Shown one piece after another: positions 25,460 to 34,775 of a stretch of DNA of 63,388 nucleotides. The DNA is from Cellvibrionales bacterium UBA1854 (lineage in GTDB: Bacteria; Pseudomonadota; Gammaproteobacteria; Pseudomonadales; Porticoccaceae), in assembly GCA_002338445.1 (NCBI GenBank), contig DDII01000003.1:1-63388 (forward strand). Reading direction: 5' to 3'. How positions within the stretch are numbered: position 1 is the stretch's first letter; every line of letters begins with the position of its first letter. The notes beneath the pieces are model-generated. The model worked only from the letters and a program-made list of their open reading frames with translations, was not told the origin of the DNA and ran no database searches. The position numbers were made by a program, and so were the translations under genes.

Positions 25460-26596
25460 ATGCATACAAAAGCATCTACTCTCGATTTAGCCATGGAGCT
25501 AATCGCAAAGCCATCCATAACGCCAAATGATTTAGGTTGTCAGGATTTACTAATAGAACGATTGCAAAAGATCGGATTTATCATCTATCGGTTGCCCTTT
25601 GATAATGTGACAAATTTTTGGGCCATAAGAGGGGACGAGGGACCGATGATTTGTTTTGCGGGACACACAGATGTTGTCCCCCCTGGTAGTGATGAATTAT
25701 GGGAGTCACCGCCCTTTGTGCCAGAAATAAGAAATGGATATTTGTATGGTAGGGGCGCTGCGGATATGAAAAGCTCACTGGCTGCAATGGTTGTCGCAGT
25801 AGAGGTATTTGTTAGAGAAAATCCCCTCCACAATGGCCGAATTGCATTTTTAGTAACTAGCGACGAAGAAGGAATCGCCGAATCTGGTACTAAATTAGTA
25901 GTGGAATGGCTAAGAGAGCAGAATATAATTCCGGACTGGTGTATTGTGGGCGAGCCGACAAGTACTAATGTATTTGGAGATATTATAAAACACGGACGCC
26001 GAGGCTCTCTAAATGCAGTGTTTAAAGCTTTTGGCGTTCAAGGGCATATTGCTTATCCAGAACATGCAGTAAATCCGATCCATACATGCCTGCCTGCACT
26101 ACACGAACTTACCCAAGAAATTTGGGATGAGGGTTGCGCAAATTTTCAACCTACATCTCTTCAAATTTCAAATCTTCACTCGGGTGATGGCATCACAAAT
26201 GTTATACCAGCGATGTGTGAAGCGCATCTCAATTTTAGGTACTCCACCAAGCTCCATGCGGACGAAATTAAATATCGAACTTGCACTATTTTAGATAAAC
26301 ATAACATCGATTACGCTATTGATTGGAGGCTTAGTGGTGAACCCTTTTTGACGGTAGCAAAGACGCTAGTTAGTAATTTAAAAGCAGCTATCTTTGAAAT
26401 CACAGGGCACAGTGCTGAATTGTCTACAACTGGAGGTACTTCTGATGGCCGTTTTATTGCCACCCTAACATCAGAGGTCATTGAATTTGGACCCATTAAT
26501 GCGAGTATCCATCAGGCCAACGAGCATATCGCAGTGGGAGATTTAGAAAGGTTAACCGAAATCTACAGAACTTTACTGTTAAAAATGATTTCATAA
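25460..26596 (+). CDS. dapE: Succinyl-diaminopimelate desuccinylase
   Basis: Removes succinate from N-succinyl-LL-diaminopimelate in lysine and peptidoglycan precursor synthesis. M20 metallopeptidase motifs are FAGHTDVVPPG (His, Asp), YGRGAADMKSSLAAM (bridging Asp) and TSDEEG (catalytic Glu). The C-terminal STTGGTSDGRFIA and the final metal His follow. The open frame begins at a TTG at 25430. The ATG at 25460, behind AAAAAAGGAA, gives 378 residues, the normal size. DapA lies on the minus strand at 29793-30686. Confidence 0.96.
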   Translation: MHTKASTLDLAMELIAKPSITPNDLGCQDLLIERLQKIGFIIYRLPFDNVTNFWAIRGDEGPMICFAGHTDVVPPGSDELWESPPFVPEIRNGYLYGRGAADMKSSLAAMVVAVEVFVRENPLHNGRIAFLVTSDEEGIAESGTKLVVEWLREQNIIPDWCIVGEPTSTNVFGDIIKHGRRGSLNAVFKAFGVQGHIAYPEHAVNPIHTCLPALHELTQEIWDEGCANFQPTSLQISNLHSGDGITNVIPAMCEAHLNFRYSTKLHADEIKYRTCTILDKHNIDYAIDWRLSGEPFLTVAKTLVSNLKAAIFEITGHSAELSTTGGTSDGRFIATLTSEVIEFGPINASIHQANEHIAVGDLERLTEIYRTLLLKMIS

Positions 26597-26619
26597 ATCT
26601 TCATGTCCCAAGCTCAGGA

Positions 26620-27474
26620 CTAACACTTTGGCGGTAATTTGCGGTTAATGTAGATGTCATATCGCGTTGATTTTCCTTTCATGACAACATTTGGCTTTTG
26701 ACTTGTTAAGCCTGGGGACTTGTTGGAGCGCTTTACAACTGTGCGATATTTGGCATGTCGCATAGCTTTCTCGAGAAGCTTACCAGCATCGCTATCCGCT
26801 CCAACCAAATTTTGCAGCGCATGCATTTCCTTTTTTGCTTTAGCCACCTTAGTAGGTAATTCAAACATAGGATCCAGATATATTACATCGAACTCATTTT
26901 CGGATGCCAGTTTTGCGAAATAGTCATGAGCATCAATCTTATGTAGTTTTAAGCGCTTTATAATATGTGCAAGATCTAAATTATCTGAGGTCATTTCGCT
27001 AGCGCGAGCCAATCCATCACAGAGTAGCTCATAGACTATTGGATTACGCTCTAGCATTAAAATTTTGCATCCGAGAGAAGCTAATATAAATGAATCAGTA
27101 CCCAGACCCGCAGTTAGATCCAATACTTTAGGCTTACACTCGTTTGTAACCCCCACAGCCTTGGCCAAAGCCTGCCCGTTTCCACCTCCATATTTTCTAC
27201 GATATAGAATTTTTTTTGAGTCAAAATCACAAAAAATGGGCCCTTGTTTGAACGCATTATGACATCTTAGAGAGAGGCCCAAAGTACCGCAATGAAGATA
27301 ATATTTACTAAAGTGTTGTGCATCACTCTTGATCGTCATATCTGACTCTTCAGAAACTAACGGGAGTTTGAGATGAATAGCGGTGTTTGATGCTTTTTCT
27401 CTAAATATTTGGTGCTCATACATCACATAACTGACCATCTCTCGTGCGCTTCTACTAAACAAAAGCTCATCCAT
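26620..27474 (-). CDS. rsmJ: 16S rRNA (guanine-1516-N2)-methyltransferase
   Basis: Methylates G1516 in helix 45 of 16S rRNA. SAM-binding motif I is VLDLTAGLGTDSFILASLG, followed by the acidic MLERNP and catalytic-region DVIYLDPMF. The family's KYGGGNGQALAKAVG precedes motif I. At 284 residues it is slightly longer than E. coli RsmJ (250), mostly at the N terminus. It is convergent with dapE (24-bp gap). Confidence 0.92.
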   Translation of the reverse strand: MDELLFSRSAREMVSYVMYEHQIFREKASNTAIHLKLPLVSEESDMTIKSDAQHFSKYYLHCGTLGLSLRCHNAFKQGPIFCDFDSKKILYRRKYGGGNGQALAKAVGVTNECKPKVLDLTAGLGTDSFILASLGCKILMLERNPIVYELLCDGLARASEMTSDNLDLAHIIKRLKLHKIDAHDYFAKLASENEFDVIYLDPMFELPTKVAKAKKEMHALQNLVGADSDAGKLLEKAMRHAKYRTVVKRSNKSPGLTSQKPNVVMKGKSTRYDIYINRKLPPKC

Positions 27475-27963
27475 ATAGCGTTACCGATATCTTTGGACTA
27501 TCAAAACGTAATGTTGTTAAAGACCGCCATACCAACACAACATGCTCTCCAGTGAGAGCAATAAATATAAATAATTTAACTAGCACATAAAAAATTTTAA
27601 AACATAAAAGCGCCAAAATGGTGCGCCGAGTTACTCACATTAACTGTGCATAACTTTGTTGATAAAGGCTCTTGTATTTCATCCAAGCCTATGTAAATCA
27701 ACACCTTTAGCAGATTGGTTAATTATTAAGCACTTTAAAATTTCTAATTAAATCAATGGTTTAAGTGAATTCAAACAAATAATCAAGGACTTATAATAAC
27801 TTTGTGAAACATCTGTAAGAAAACTTTAGTATCTGTGGAAAAATAACCCTTATCAAAAAAAAATGAAAATTATCATTAAAATTTATTGCCGAAATATCTT
27901 TTTCATGTTAGCCGTTCCTCGTCATCAATGGATTTCTTTACGAAACCAACAAATAATTACTGC
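27475..27963. other. A+T-rich intergenic region with DnaA-box-like sites
   Basis: No gene is seen in 489 bp. At 27645-27653, TGTGCATAA matches the relaxed DnaA box (TGTGNATAA, the complement of TTATNCACA). Within 26 bp are two one-mismatch sites, TTACTCACA (27631-27639) and TGTTGATAA (27657-27665). A further one-mismatch site is TGTGGAAAA at 27834-27842. Very A+T-rich DNA flanks them. No GATC was seen, and the neighbours are not those usual for a gammaproteobacterial oriC. Confidence 0.45.
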
Positions 27964-28722
27964 TCAAATAATTTCGATCCAGTCAGAGCCATATTCATAA
28001 TTTGCGTAATGCACCTTACTAAGAATTCCAGACTGTTTCTTAACTAAATTTTTCAAAGCCTCTTGGCAATTATTTCGATCACTCATATGGCCAAAAAGAA
28101 CATGTTGTAACCGAGTTTGATCAATTTTACTGACGAAATCGATAGCTTGCCTATTACTAAGATGCCCCCATCTACCAGAGATACGAGCTTTTAAAAAAGA
28201 GGGATACATTCCCTCAGCTAGCATCAACTCATCATGATTTGCCTCCAAAAGAAGTGCGTCCAAGCCCCCATAATGCTCAAAAATATGTGGCGTCAAATGA
28301 CCCAGATCTGTTAACACTCCGAACTTTAGGGAGTTAGCCTCAAATACATATTGCAACGGCTCTAGAGCATCATGGGGTACGGTAATACCCAAAATTCTAA
28401 AATCACCAACGATAAATGGGACCTCTGTATTTACTATATTCACGAATTCTAAAGACTCATCATACACAGCACGATAAGTTCCCGCACTGAGATATATGGG
28501 AATTTTATATTTTTTACAAAGTGCCCGTACACCGCTCCAGTGATCGTCATGTTCATGAGTGACTAGTATTGCATCAATGTCTTGGGGCTTTATGTTGAGT
28601 CGCTCTAATCGATCAATGGTTTGCTTTAAAGAAAACCCGCAGTCAACTAACAAAGAAGTCGAATGAGTGGACACAACTGTACAATTTCCCTTGCTACTAC
28701 TTCCGATAGAAGCAAATTTCAT
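27964..28722 (-). CDS. MBL-fold metallo-hydrolase (YycJ/WalJ-like)
   Basis: A one-domain metallo-beta-lactamase-fold protein of 252 residues. The metal motif is VTHEHDDHWSGV (HxHxDH), with later ligands in LTDLGHLTPH, LEANHDE and VLFGHMSDRN. It begins MKFASIGSSSKGNCTVV, the usual opening of the YycJ/WalJ group, which is thought to act as an exonuclease linked to DNA repair or cell-envelope control. That function is family inference. It lies 16 bp downstream of bamC on the same strand, so it likely belongs to the dapA-bamC transcript. Confidence 0.88.
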   Translation of the reverse strand: MKFASIGSSSKGNCTVVSTHSTSLLVDCGFSLKQTIDRLERLNIKPQDIDAILVTHEHDDHWSGVRALCKKYKIPIYLSAGTYRAVYDESLEFVNIVNTEVPFIVGDFRILGITVPHDALEPLQYVFEANSLKFGVLTDLGHLTPHIFEHYGGLDALLLEANHDELMLAEGMYPSFLKARISGRWGHLSNRQAIDFVSKIDQTRLQHVLFGHMSDRNNCQEALKNLVKKQSGILSKVHYANYEYGSDWIEII

Positions 28723-28738
28723 AATTAATGATTACAAC

Positions 28739-29767
28739 TTAAGATAAATTACTGCGTAAAACCGCAAGCAAACGAGTGGCATCTGAAACATCTAAATAAC
28801 TTCCATCTAAATTTGTAATCGACACATGCACCTTATTATCAAGCTGCTTGATAATTACCTTATAACTAAGTTTTGGTTTGGAATCTTTGGAATTAAAATT
28901 AAACCATTTACTTAAAAAGCTATCATTCACCAAACTCTCTGTTTTGTAATCTACAAGAAAGAACCCCTCGCTTCTATTTTTATCTAAAACAGAAAATCCT
29001 CCTCTGGAAAGCGAATAATTCACTGAAGCCCAGCTTCTTTCATATGACAATATGATTTCTATGAAGGGCTGGTCAACATCAACAAACACCTGATTAACCC
29101 TTGGCTCTCCACCGATATTTTGAGCTAAAAGCGAAACCTGAGAAAAATCTGAGACGGCAGCAAGGTCATTCGCGACTAATTCCAAAAATTCTTTCCCTTT
29201 GTCATCACTGTCAGAAGCAAGCGGCCAAGGAAATGAAGAGTCTGCACCAAACTCCTCTTGATCATGAAGGGTAGATACCTCTGAGCTATTCACACCGATA
29301 CCTGGCACCACAAAAATTCTGAACCGATGGAGTTTATCTTCATCTGATTTCAAATTAATCCAAGCCGTGTCGATCATTCCATTAGCCGCATCTACTCTGT
29401 GGCTTGGAATCCCATTTCTACTCAGAAGACCCCGTACCCGTGGCCAGATTTCACTAGGAGGTAGATTCACCAGAATCCAACGCCTGTCCTCAAAACTTTG
29501 TATCTTAACAACTTGTTCAAAAGTATTTACTGAAGCAGGATTTGGACGCGGAACTTCGTAATCAAAAGGAATTAATTTATTATGGTCATCGCCAGGAATA
29601 ATAAAAATATCCTCAATCAAGTCATAATTAAGCCCATCTGGAACAGTTATTAAAGCGGTTTCCTCCTCCAATAAATAATCATTTGAGCGATCTCTGATTC
29701 CCAGCCACTCACACCCTAAGGCTAAAAAAATAGGAGCTAAAATCAGCATACTAATTTTTTTTTTCAT
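28739..29767 (-). CDS. bamC: Outer membrane assembly lipoprotein BamC
   Basis: A lipoprotein of the Bam complex, which inserts beta-barrels into the outer membrane. From the ATG at 29767 the product begins MKKKISMLILAPIFLALGC, a lipoprotein signal with lipobox LALGC and the lipidated Cys at residue 19. Two BamC helix-grip domains follow (about residues 90-210 and 225-340). Total length is 342, matching E. coli (344). The frame is open upstream to 29860, which would overlap dapA and bury the signal. The dapA-bamC order is conserved with E. coli. Confidence 0.92.
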   Translation of the reverse strand: MKKKISMLILAPIFLALGCEWLGIRDRSNDYLLEEETALITVPDGLNYDLIEDIFIIPGDDHNKLIPFDYEVPRPNPASVNTFEQVVKIQSFEDRRWILVNLPPSEIWPRVRGLLSRNGIPSHRVDAANGMIDTAWINLKSDEDKLHRFRIFVVPGIGVNSSEVSTLHDQEEFGADSSFPWPLASDSDDKGKEFLELVANDLAAVSDFSQVSLLAQNIGGEPRVNQVFVDVDQPFIEIILSYERSWASVNYSLSRGGFSVLDKNRSEGFFLVDYKTESLVNDSFLSKWFNFNSKDSKPKLSYKVIIKQLDNKVHVSITNLDGSYLDVSDATRLLAVLRSNLS

Positions 29768-29792
29768 TCTAACAAATGACCTCTTAATTTTT

Positions 29793-30686
29793 TTAGGTTG
29801 ATGTTTTTTGCGTAATATTGGCCCGTCGCATAGCCAATTGAACACGCTCATGAAATTCAAGGGAAAGACACGTCAGAGGTAGACGTAGCGTATTTTCAAT
29901 CATTCCCATTTTTGACAAAACCCATTTCACAGGAATAGGATTCGACTCAACAAAAAGCGTATCATGCAACTCTCTCATTGAGGAATCAATTTCATGCGCT
30001 CTATTCTCATCTCCAGCAAGCGCAAAATCACACATCAATGCCATAGATTTTGGTACTACATTTGCCGTCACAGATATATTGCCATCGCCGCCAAGCGACA
30101 TTAACCTTCTAGCGGTAGGATCATCGCCGGAATATACGGCAAAATCTCGAGGCCTATTGGCTATTATATTTACTGCCCTCTCCATATCTCCACTTGCTTC
30201 TTTAATCCCCACTACACGGCTTAAATCAGCTAAACGTAACACCGTGTCTACATCAATATTACACGCTGTCCTACTGGGAACGTTGTATAAAATTTGTTTA
30301 ATATCAACGCTTTCCGCTATTATTCTAAAGTGTTGATATAATCCCTCCTGCGTTGGTTTATTGTAATAAGGGGTCACCAGCAAGCATGCGTCCGCACCAG
30401 CATCCTTTGCCGCGGCTGTGAGCTCTAAAGCTTCGTTAGTGGAATTAGCTCCCGTGCCAGCAACTATTGGAATCCGCCCATCCGAGGCAGAAACAACAAA
30501 TTGGATTATTTTCTGATGCTCTGCTAAATTTAAAGTCGATGACTCCCCTGTTGTACCGACCGCCACGATTGCGTTTGTTCCCTCCGAAACATGCCAATCA
30601 ACTAAATTTTTCAGGGCTTCCCAATCAACTTTAGAGGACTGCCGACAAAATGGCGTGACCAATGCAACGATACTACCTCTTATCAT
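29793..30686 (-). CDS. dapA: 4-hydroxy-tetrahydrodipicolinate synthase
   Basis: Condenses pyruvate with aspartate semialdehyde, committing carbon to diaminopimelate and lysine. A TIM-barrel aldolase of 297 residues with Schiff-base Lys in VVGIKEASGD, the catalytic Tyr in LYNVPSRTACN and AVGTTGESSTL near the active site. It is the first gene of a likely dapA-bamC-MBL operon. No lysine riboswitch is obvious in the 97 bp upstream. Confidence 0.96.
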   Translation of the reverse strand: MIRGSIVALVTPFCRQSSKVDWEALKNLVDWHVSEGTNAIVAVGTTGESSTLNLAEHQKIIQFVVSASDGRIPIVAGTGANSTNEALELTAAAKDAGADACLLVTPYYNKPTQEGLYQHFRIIAESVDIKQILYNVPSRTACNIDVDTVLRLADLSRVVGIKEASGDMERAVNIIANRPRDFAVYSGDDPTARRLMSLGGDGNISVTANVVPKSMALMCDFALAGDENRAHEIDSSMRELHDTLFVESNPIPVKWVLSKMGMIENTLRLPLTCLSLEFHERVQLAMRRANITQKTST

Positions 30687-30783
30687 CTCAGACTCCGAAA
30701 ACTACTTTGTAATTTTAGTTGCACTTCTTGTACCTTACACAAAAAAATACGCTTTATTATAAAACCACGTGAACTTAAACACA

Positions 30784-31713
30784 TTAAAAATAGAAATTTG
30801 AATCTCCCGCTGGTCGATTTTTAAATCTACGATGCACCCAAAGGTATTGCTCCGGTTGAATAAGAATAAGATTTTCAATAATACCATTAATCAACTTGGC
30901 GTCCTCTAAATCATCACCGATGGGAAAATTTTCAATCGGTGGATAAAAAATTACTTTGTATCCGCTGCTATTCGGCATGCGTATGTGTGAAAACGGAACT
31001 ACCCTAGCATTACCACCTTTAGAGAATCTTGCAGTTGTATCCACTGTTGCCGCTGGGATGTTAAAAAACGGAGCGAATAGTCCACTACCGAGCCCATAAT
31101 CTTGGTCAGGACCAAACCATAATGCCCGCCCACTTTTTAATCCTCGCAGGCAGGCCCGAACATTACGACGCTCAAATAGTCGGGTAGTTTTGTTTGCCTT
31201 ACTAGTTCGCCCCTTGGCCTGAATATAGTCAAATACAGGATTACTATGTGCACGATACATACCATCAAGCTTGTTACATATGGATGTAGCCGCAACAGCG
31301 CCAATCTCAAGTGTCGTATAGTGTATGCCCAAGAGCACTGTTCCCTTACCGTCGTCTCGATTTAGATAATGTGTTCCCTCGAATTTTATTAGTCTTGCGA
31401 ATCGTTTTTCTGACCACCACCATGCAATACCAATCTCAAATACGGCCTTTCCCATACTGACAAAATTATCTCGTAATAACTTTTTTTTTCGCAAATCATC
31501 CCAAGAAGGGAAGCAAAGATCTATGTTGCGCTTTGCAATTCTTTTACGATCGGTATCAAATCGAAACGCAATAGCACCAAGAAGATTTCCAAGGTACATC
31601 AAAATTGGATATGGTAATTGGGTAGCAAGCCACCAAATCGAGAACATGATCCAAATAATCCAGTGCCGCGGATGTGCAAGATGCCAAGGAAAGGAATCTA
31701 CTTGCAGTTTCAT
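30784..31713 (-). CDS. lpxL: Lipid A lauroyltransferase-type acyltransferase
   Basis: Adds a secondary acyl chain to Kdo2-lipid IVA at the inner membrane. A 309-residue LpxL/LpxM-family protein with an N-terminal transmembrane segment (about residues 17-45), the acyltransferase motif LLGIHYTTLEIGAVA (HX4E) and LWFGPDQDYG. LpxL and LpxM are hard to separate from sequence alone. LpxL is favoured by the GPDQDYG segment. It adjoins fabV (47 bp away), so a membrane-lipid transcript is possible. Confidence 0.85.
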   Translation of the reverse strand: MKLQVDSFPWHLAHPRHWIIWIMFSIWWLATQLPYPILMYLGNLLGAIAFRFDTDRKRIAKRNIDLCFPSWDDLRKKKLLRDNFVSMGKAVFEIGIAWWWSEKRFARLIKFEGTHYLNRDDGKGTVLLGIHYTTLEIGAVAATSICNKLDGMYRAHSNPVFDYIQAKGRTSKANKTTRLFERRNVRACLRGLKSGRALWFGPDQDYGLGSGLFAPFFNIPAATVDTTARFSKGGNARVVPFSHIRMPNSSGYKVIFYPPIENFPIGDDLEDAKLINGIIENLILIQPEQYLWVHRRFKNRPAGDSNFYF

Positions 31714-31760
31714 GTCAAGGATTTTCTTTTATACTGGAGGTTCTCATTACATTGTGAATA

Positions 31761-32954
31761 TCAATTCTTAATTAATTTTTCTATCGGAACCTGAATCTCA
31801 ACACTTTGATTATAGTCTACTCCCTTGAAATTAAACCCAAATAGCTTCAAGAATTCGTCTCTGTAGCCAGGCAAATCTGCCAAATCGTCCAAGTTTTCAT
31901 CTTCGGCTATCCTCCAAGACCGAGACACCGCATTTTGTATCTGAGGCTGCATTTCAAAGTTATCTACTCGAAACCGCCCCGAATTATCGATCCTCGGTGA
32001 ATCTGTGTATAGACACTCTTTAAACAATCGATAAATCTGTTCAATGCAACCCTCATGCGTTCCATTAAGCTTCATTTCGCGGAATAAAATCGATAGGTAG
32101 AGGGGCATTATGGGAATAGCAGAACTAGCCTGCGTAACAACAGCTTTTAACACTGACACTCTTGCGTCTCCCCCGATAGCTTGTAATCTTTTTCTAATAG
32201 CAATTGCTTTGAGGTCGAGGTCCCGTTTTGCCTCACCGATAGTTCCATGCCAGTAAATGTCCCACGTTATTTTTTCTCCAATATAAGTGAAAGCAGTGGT
32301 TTTGATTCCAGTTGCTAACACATTAGCTTCTTGGAGAGCTTGCATCCAAAGCATCCAGTCTTCTCCACCCATCACAGAAACCGTGTCACTGATTTCTTTG
32401 TCATTAGCGGCTAAAATTCGAGCTTTCTGCAGTTTTCCTTTTTGCACATCAAGCCCTAATGTGCACACGTCTTTTCCAATCGGCTTTAAAACAGACTGGT
32501 AAATGAGACCTGTAACTGGATGCTCGCGACGAGGGGCAGCTAGACTATAGACCACAAGATCAACTTGCCCTAAATCAGACCTAATTACCTCAATAGTGCG
32601 CTCTTTAATGGCTTTAGAAAATGCATCACCGTTTATACTTTTTGCATAAACACCCGAGATAGTAGCCTGACGATGAAATTCTGCTGAGTTATACCAACCG
32701 GCAGATGCGGTTTTATTTTCAGTTCCGGCTTTCTCAAAAAAGACACCAATTGTAGCAGCGCTTGCTCCAAACGCCGAAAAAATTCGCGCGGCCAACCCAT
32801 AACCAGTAGAGGCGCCGATAATCAACACACGTTTAGGAGCATCAATTTCCGGTTTGGATTTTATATAAGCTTTTTGTTCCTGCACATTCCTCGCGCAGCC
32901 AGCTGGGTGGCTAGTAACACACAGAAAACCGCGCACCCTAGGTTCAACTATCAT
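31761..32954 (-). CDS. fabV: Enoyl-ACP (trans-2-enoyl-CoA) reductase FabV
   Basis: NADH-dependent reductase of the last step of fatty-acid elongation and a known triclosan-refractory isozyme of FabI. The Rossmann motif is VLIIGASTGYGLAARI. The catalytic Y-X8-K is visible in YWHGTIGEAKRDL. I start at the ATG at 32954, giving MIVEPRVRGFLC, the family's typical opening, and 397 residues; the frame is open to 32996. It lies upstream of lpxL on the same strand. Confidence 0.95.
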   Translation of the reverse strand: MIVEPRVRGFLCVTSHPAGCARNVQEQKAYIKSKPEIDAPKRVLIIGASTGYGLAARIFSAFGASAATIGVFFEKAGTENKTASAGWYNSAEFHRQATISGVYAKSINGDAFSKAIKERTIEVIRSDLGQVDLVVYSLAAPRREHPVTGLIYQSVLKPIGKDVCTLGLDVQKGKLQKARILAANDKEISDTVSVMGGEDWMLWMQALQEANVLATGIKTTAFTYIGEKITWDIYWHGTIGEAKRDLDLKAIAIRKRLQAIGGDARVSVLKAVVTQASSAIPIMPLYLSILFREMKLNGTHEGCIEQIYRLFKECLYTDSPRIDNSGRFRVDNFEMQPQIQNAVSRSWRIAEDENLDDLADLPGYRDEFLKLFGFNFKGVDYNQSVEIQVPIEKLIKN

Positions 32955-33199
32955 TGATATCAATGCTCCAAAAAATTGACGAAAACCAAATTTCACTTCC
33001 CAATATTATCCTATGAAAGTACTTTATACCTACAATATGACCTATTTTCATCATAAAAAGATTTTTTCTCGAATAGCAGGAGTGAAATTTTTGATAGAGT
33101 ATCAATTAAAATTGGCTTTCTGAGTGCCCTTCTCCGTATGCTTTAGGAAACATCACTTTGAGGTTTTACTCAAGAACTGTAACTACACCAAGATAATGT

Positions 33200-34300
33200 A
33201 TGACCCTAAAAAAGAAATTAAATTCATCTAAAAACCTTACGAACCCATTTATTAAAAGGGAATTTATCGATGCTCTAAGCGAAAGCAACAGTGCTTGCGC
33301 AGAAACGGGTTGGGACCCACTTCATATCAAAATAAATCATGGAAACGCTGGAGCCTTCCTTCCGTTATATCTTAAAACTCATTCTATGGGAGAATACGTC
33401 TTTGACCATGTTTGGGCAAACGCTTATCACCGAAACGGCTTCGAATATTATCCAAAACTCGTTACGGCTATTCCTTTCACTCCATCTATGGGTCCAAGAA
33501 TTGTAGGTTCAGATGAATTGACGCAAATAGATTATGTCGAACTAGTAAGTAAAATTACTGAAATCGCCGCCAATCTGCATTCGTCAAGTTGGCACCTTTT
33601 ATTTGGCAATGACAATGTTGTTAACTCTTTCAAAAGTCCTGATCTCCTCACCCGTAAGGGTATTCAGTATCACTGGTACAACCGAGATTATATTGATTTT
33701 GATGATTTCTTAAATAGCCTTACCTCAAAAAAGCGGAAAATGATAAGAAAAGAGAGGGAAAGTATTTCACGCCAAGAAATATCCGTTTCTATCCTCACAG
33801 GAAAAAAAATAGATACATCAATTTGGGATCTATTTTATCGGTTATATGAAAGAACTTACGCTAAACGCAATGGAACCAAGGGGTATTTAACCAAGGAGTT
33901 TTTTAGTTTAGTCAGTAGTTTAATGTCTGACCAGCTCATGATGGCAGTGGCAATCCAACACGAGGAACCGATAGCATGTGCTCTATATTTTTACGATAGT
34001 GAATGCCTATACGGCAGATATTGGGGAAGCATAAGCGAATATGATCACTTGCATTTCGAGCTTTGCTATTATGCGGGTATTGAATTCGCAATCACGAATA
34101 AATTACTTCGATTTGACGCAGGGGCCCAGGGTGAACACAAACTCATAAGAGGATTTGAACCGGTGGAGACACACTCGCTCCATTGGATCAGACATCCGGA
34201 GTTTCGAGTTGCCATTGGTAGCTTTCTTGAGCAAGAAGAAGCATACATTATTGAACACTTAGAACGGGCAAGGCAGTTGCTTCCGTACAAGGCAAAGTAG
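33200..34300 (+). CDS. GNAT/FemAB-like protein (COG3146, DUF482 type)
   Basis: A 366-residue protein of the FemAB-like acyl- or aminoacyl-transferase superfamily. FDHVWANAYHRNGFEYYPKL, IPFTPSMGPRI, LTSKKRKMIRKERESI and FDAGAQGEHKLIRGFEP are strongly conserved in this proteobacterial family, often annotated as peptidoglycan-biosynthesis-like. The acceptor and function are unknown. It is monocistronic, divergent from fabV, and ends three bases before the stop of convergent gloA. Confidence 0.82.
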   Translation: MTLKKKLNSSKNLTNPFIKREFIDALSESNSACAETGWDPLHIKINHGNAGAFLPLYLKTHSMGEYVFDHVWANAYHRNGFEYYPKLVTAIPFTPSMGPRIVGSDELTQIDYVELVSKITEIAANLHSSSWHLLFGNDNVVNSFKSPDLLTRKGIQYHWYNRDYIDFDDFLNSLTSKKRKMIRKERESISRQEISVSILTGKKIDTSIWDLFYRLYERTYAKRNGTKGYLTKEFFSLVSSLMSDQLMMAVAIQHEEPIACALYFYDSECLYGRYWGSISEYDHLHFELCYYAGIEFAITNKLLRFDAGAQGEHKLIRGFEPVETHSLHWIRHPEFRVAIGSFLEQEEAYIIEHLERARQLLPYKAK

Positions 34301-34302
34301 AC

Positions 34303-34743
34303 TTACCAAATCCCCTCATTTGCCATCGATTTCCAAGGCTCGGTGGCTGGAAGAGCATCGCCGCGTTGTAAAAGCTCAATAGAGATATTTTCAGGAGATC
34401 TTACAAATGCCATTCTCCCATCACGAGGTGGCCGGTTGATCGTAACTCCATGGTTTATCAAACGTTCACAGCTAGAGTAAATATCGTCAACCTCAAATGC
34501 CAGGTGCCCAAAGTTGCGCCCCCCATCAAAACTCTCCGGATCCCAATTATGAGTCAACTCTAAGAGGGGCGCGCGTAACTCCGTAGCACTCTTAAAATCT
34601 CTAGAAGCCGCCAGAAAAATTAAAGTAAAGCGTCCTGATGGGTAATCACTACGAGAATACTCTACCATCCCAAGAGCATCACAGTAGAAGGCTAATGCTC
34701 GCTCTATGTTTTTCACCCTAACCATAGTGTGTAAGTAACGCAA
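34303..34743 (-). CDS. gloA: Lactoylglutathione lyase (glyoxalase I)
   Basis: Isomerises the methylglyoxal-glutathione hemithioacetal. The product begins MRYLHTMVRVKNIERALAFY, typical of GloA, with the first metal His. Other metal ligands are the Glu of LLELTHNW, the His of NFGHLAFEVDD and the Glu of ISIELLQ. The start is TTG at 34743, seven bases after GGA. It has 146 residues, a little longer than E. coli (135). It lies 32 bp downstream of aceF. Confidence 0.94.
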   Translation of the reverse strand: MRYLHTMVRVKNIERALAFYCDALGMVEYSRSDYPSGRFTLIFLAASRDFKSATELRAPLLELTHNWDPESFDGGRNFGHLAFEVDDIYSSCERLINHGVTINRPPRDGRMAFVRSPENISIELLQRGDALPATEPWKSMANEGIW

Positions 34744-34775
34744 CTAACTTTCCGCCCACTTATTTTAAACCATAA

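Noticed and set aside
29767..29860. An N-terminal extension of BamC overlapping dapA
   Set aside because: It would precede the lipoprotein signal peptide; the ATG at 29767 explains the protein fully.
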